DNA from: Roseburia sp. 499
GTDB lineage: Bacteria > Bacillota > Clostridia > Lachnospirales > Lachnospiraceae
Assembly (NCBI RefSeq): GCF_001940225.2
Contig: NZ_CP135164.1
Span: forward strand, 806,001-870,000
Reading direction: 5' to 3'
DNA: 64,000 nucleotides
Part shown: positions 63,212 to 64,000 of the stretch, piece after piece
Layout: each line of letters starts with the position of its first letter
How positions within the stretch are numbered: the stretch's first letter is position 1
Translations under genes and position numbers: made by a program
The notes under the pieces: model-generated
What the model was told of the DNA's origin: nothing
Database searches by the model: none
Seen by the model: only the letters and a program-made list of their open reading frames with translations

Positions 63212-64000
63212 ACTTCCACCTCCAATAATGTGAGAATCAAAGCCATACGAACGTAAACACCGTATTGAGCCTGTTTGAAATAAGCAGCTCTTGGGTCATC
63301 GTCTACCTCCACGGAGATTTCATTTACTCTTGGAAGTGGATGCATAACAATCATATCATCCTTTGCCAGTTCCATTTTTGCTTTATTTAGGATATAAAAA
63401 TCTTTCATACGGATATAGTCTTCTTCATTGAAGAAACGTTCTCGTTGTACACGTGTCATATATAGAATGTCTAATTCACCGATAGCGTCTTCTAAACGTT
63501 CGACTTCTTGAAATGGAACATTGTTCTTCTTTAAAACATCTTCGCGGATATAGCTTGGAACGCGCAGTTCTTCCGGTGAAATTAAAACAAATCGAATGCC
63601 GGGATAACGAATGAGTGCGTGAATCAATGAGTGGACAGTTCGTCCAAATTTTAAATCGCCGCAAAGACCAATGGTAAGATTGTCAAGACGTCCTTTTAAA
63701 GAACGAATAGTAAGAAGGTCCGTAAGTGTCTGAGTTGGATGCTGATGACCACCATCACCTGCATTGATAACCGGAATACTGGATTTTTGAGAAGCAACCA
63801 ATGGGGCACCTTCTTTTGGGTGTCTCATGGCACATATATCAGCATAACAGGAAATAACGCGAATAGTATCGGAAACACTTTCACCTTTGGAAGCAGAACT
63901 GCTGTCTGCACTTGCAAAACCAAGGACTTTTCCACCAAGGTTCAACATGGCTGCTTCAAAGCTTAATCGTGTTCTCGTACTTGGTTCATAGAAACAAGTA
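63205..64000 (-). CDS. pyrB: Aspartate carbamoyltransferase catalytic chain (truncated by window edge)
   Basis: The frame is open through the end of the window, so the N-terminus is outside it. The visible part starts [17 protein letters not shown], the carbamoyl-phosphate binding STRTR motif. It then shows the [20 protein letters not shown] loop, [20 protein letters not shown] and the C-terminal [11 protein letters not shown]. PyrB catalyses the first committed step of pyrimidine synthesis. Regulation by CTP/ATP is expected through PyrI. Confidence 0.96.
   Translation of the reverse strand, partial: TCFYEPSTRTRLSFEAAMLNLGGKVLGFASADSSSASKGESVSDTIRVISCYADICAMRHPKEGAPLVASQKSSIPVINAGDGGHQHPTQTLTDLLTIRSLKGRLDNLTIGLCGDLKFGRTVHSLIHALIRYPGIRFVLISPEELRVPSYIREDVLKKNNVPFQEVERLEDAIGELDILYMTRVQRERFFNEEDYIRMKDFYILNKAKMELAKDDMIVMHPLPRVNEISVEVDDDPRAAYFKQAQYGVYVRMALILTLLEVEVC

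Noticed and set aside
1..64000. CRISPR array, prophage or plasmid origin
   Set aside because: No regularly spaced repeats, phage structural genes or replication genes were seen; the mobile content is limited to two insertion sequences.

Overview
This 64 kb window is AT-rich, low-GC Firmicutes chromosome. The gene set suggests an anaerobic clostridium of the Lachnospiraceae type: anaerobic-style cobalamin genes (CbiA, CbiB, CbiC, CbiP), the C5 heme pathway, the dgt-dnaG-rpoD macromolecular synthesis operon, AgrA/LytTR two-component systems and several methyl-accepting chemotaxis proteins. No rRNA is present, so the genus cannot be fixed. The chemotaxis proteins suggest a motile organism.

Bases 1-25056 are dominated by tetrapyrrole and corrinoid synthesis on the + strand. 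After the end of an ArsR regulator, a thioesterase and a DUF1275 membrane protein come cbiA, cobT, cobU, cobS, a second CobU-like protein, a membrane-anchored alpha/beta hydrolase, cbiB, cobD, two unrelated enzymes, cbiP, a chemotaxis protein, a Dabb protein, btuR, cbiC, hemA, a GNAT and a Nudix protein, sirC, hemC, a cobA-hemD fusion and, beyond a divergently oriented MATE exporter, hemB and hemL. These genes carry glutamyl-tRNA to precorrin-2 and complete the lower half of cobalamin synthesis. Most middle corrin-ring genes are not in the window.

Bases 25153-43044 hold mixed genes: a peptidoglycan amidase, a HEAT-methyltransferase fusion, a GGDEF/EAL protein, tRNA-Leu, a methyltransferase, a LytTR two-component system followed by a four-gene ABC-2 exporter (two ATPases, two permeases), an acyltransferase, exonuclease III, a solute-binding lipoprotein paired with a chemoreceptor, and a nucleoid-associated protein.

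Bases 43045-54022 form an accessory island that I read as a peptide-bacteriocin and quorum-sensing locus. It contains a LytTR response regulator and an AgrC-like kinase (tail to tail), a 36-residue pheromone-like double-glycine peptide, two further double-glycine peptides, a degenerate CPBP-family candidate immunity protein, a C39-peptidase ABC exporter and an HlyD-type partner. Three promoters in the island share one architecture: two LytTR-like boxes 21 bp apart and an extended -10 exactly 32 bp from the second box. The island is damaged. There are two insertion sequences (one with clear 11-bp target duplications), a nonsense codon in a small membrane gene, and single-base A-tract indels in both exporter genes.

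Bases 54083-64000 return to core genes: tRNA-Leu(CAG), dgt, dnaG, rpoD, trmK, a Nif3-like protein, a TGS-uridine kinase, a 196-bp branched inverted repeat, rnpB, a zinc-ribbon membrane protein, and pyrI with partial pyrB on the minus strand.
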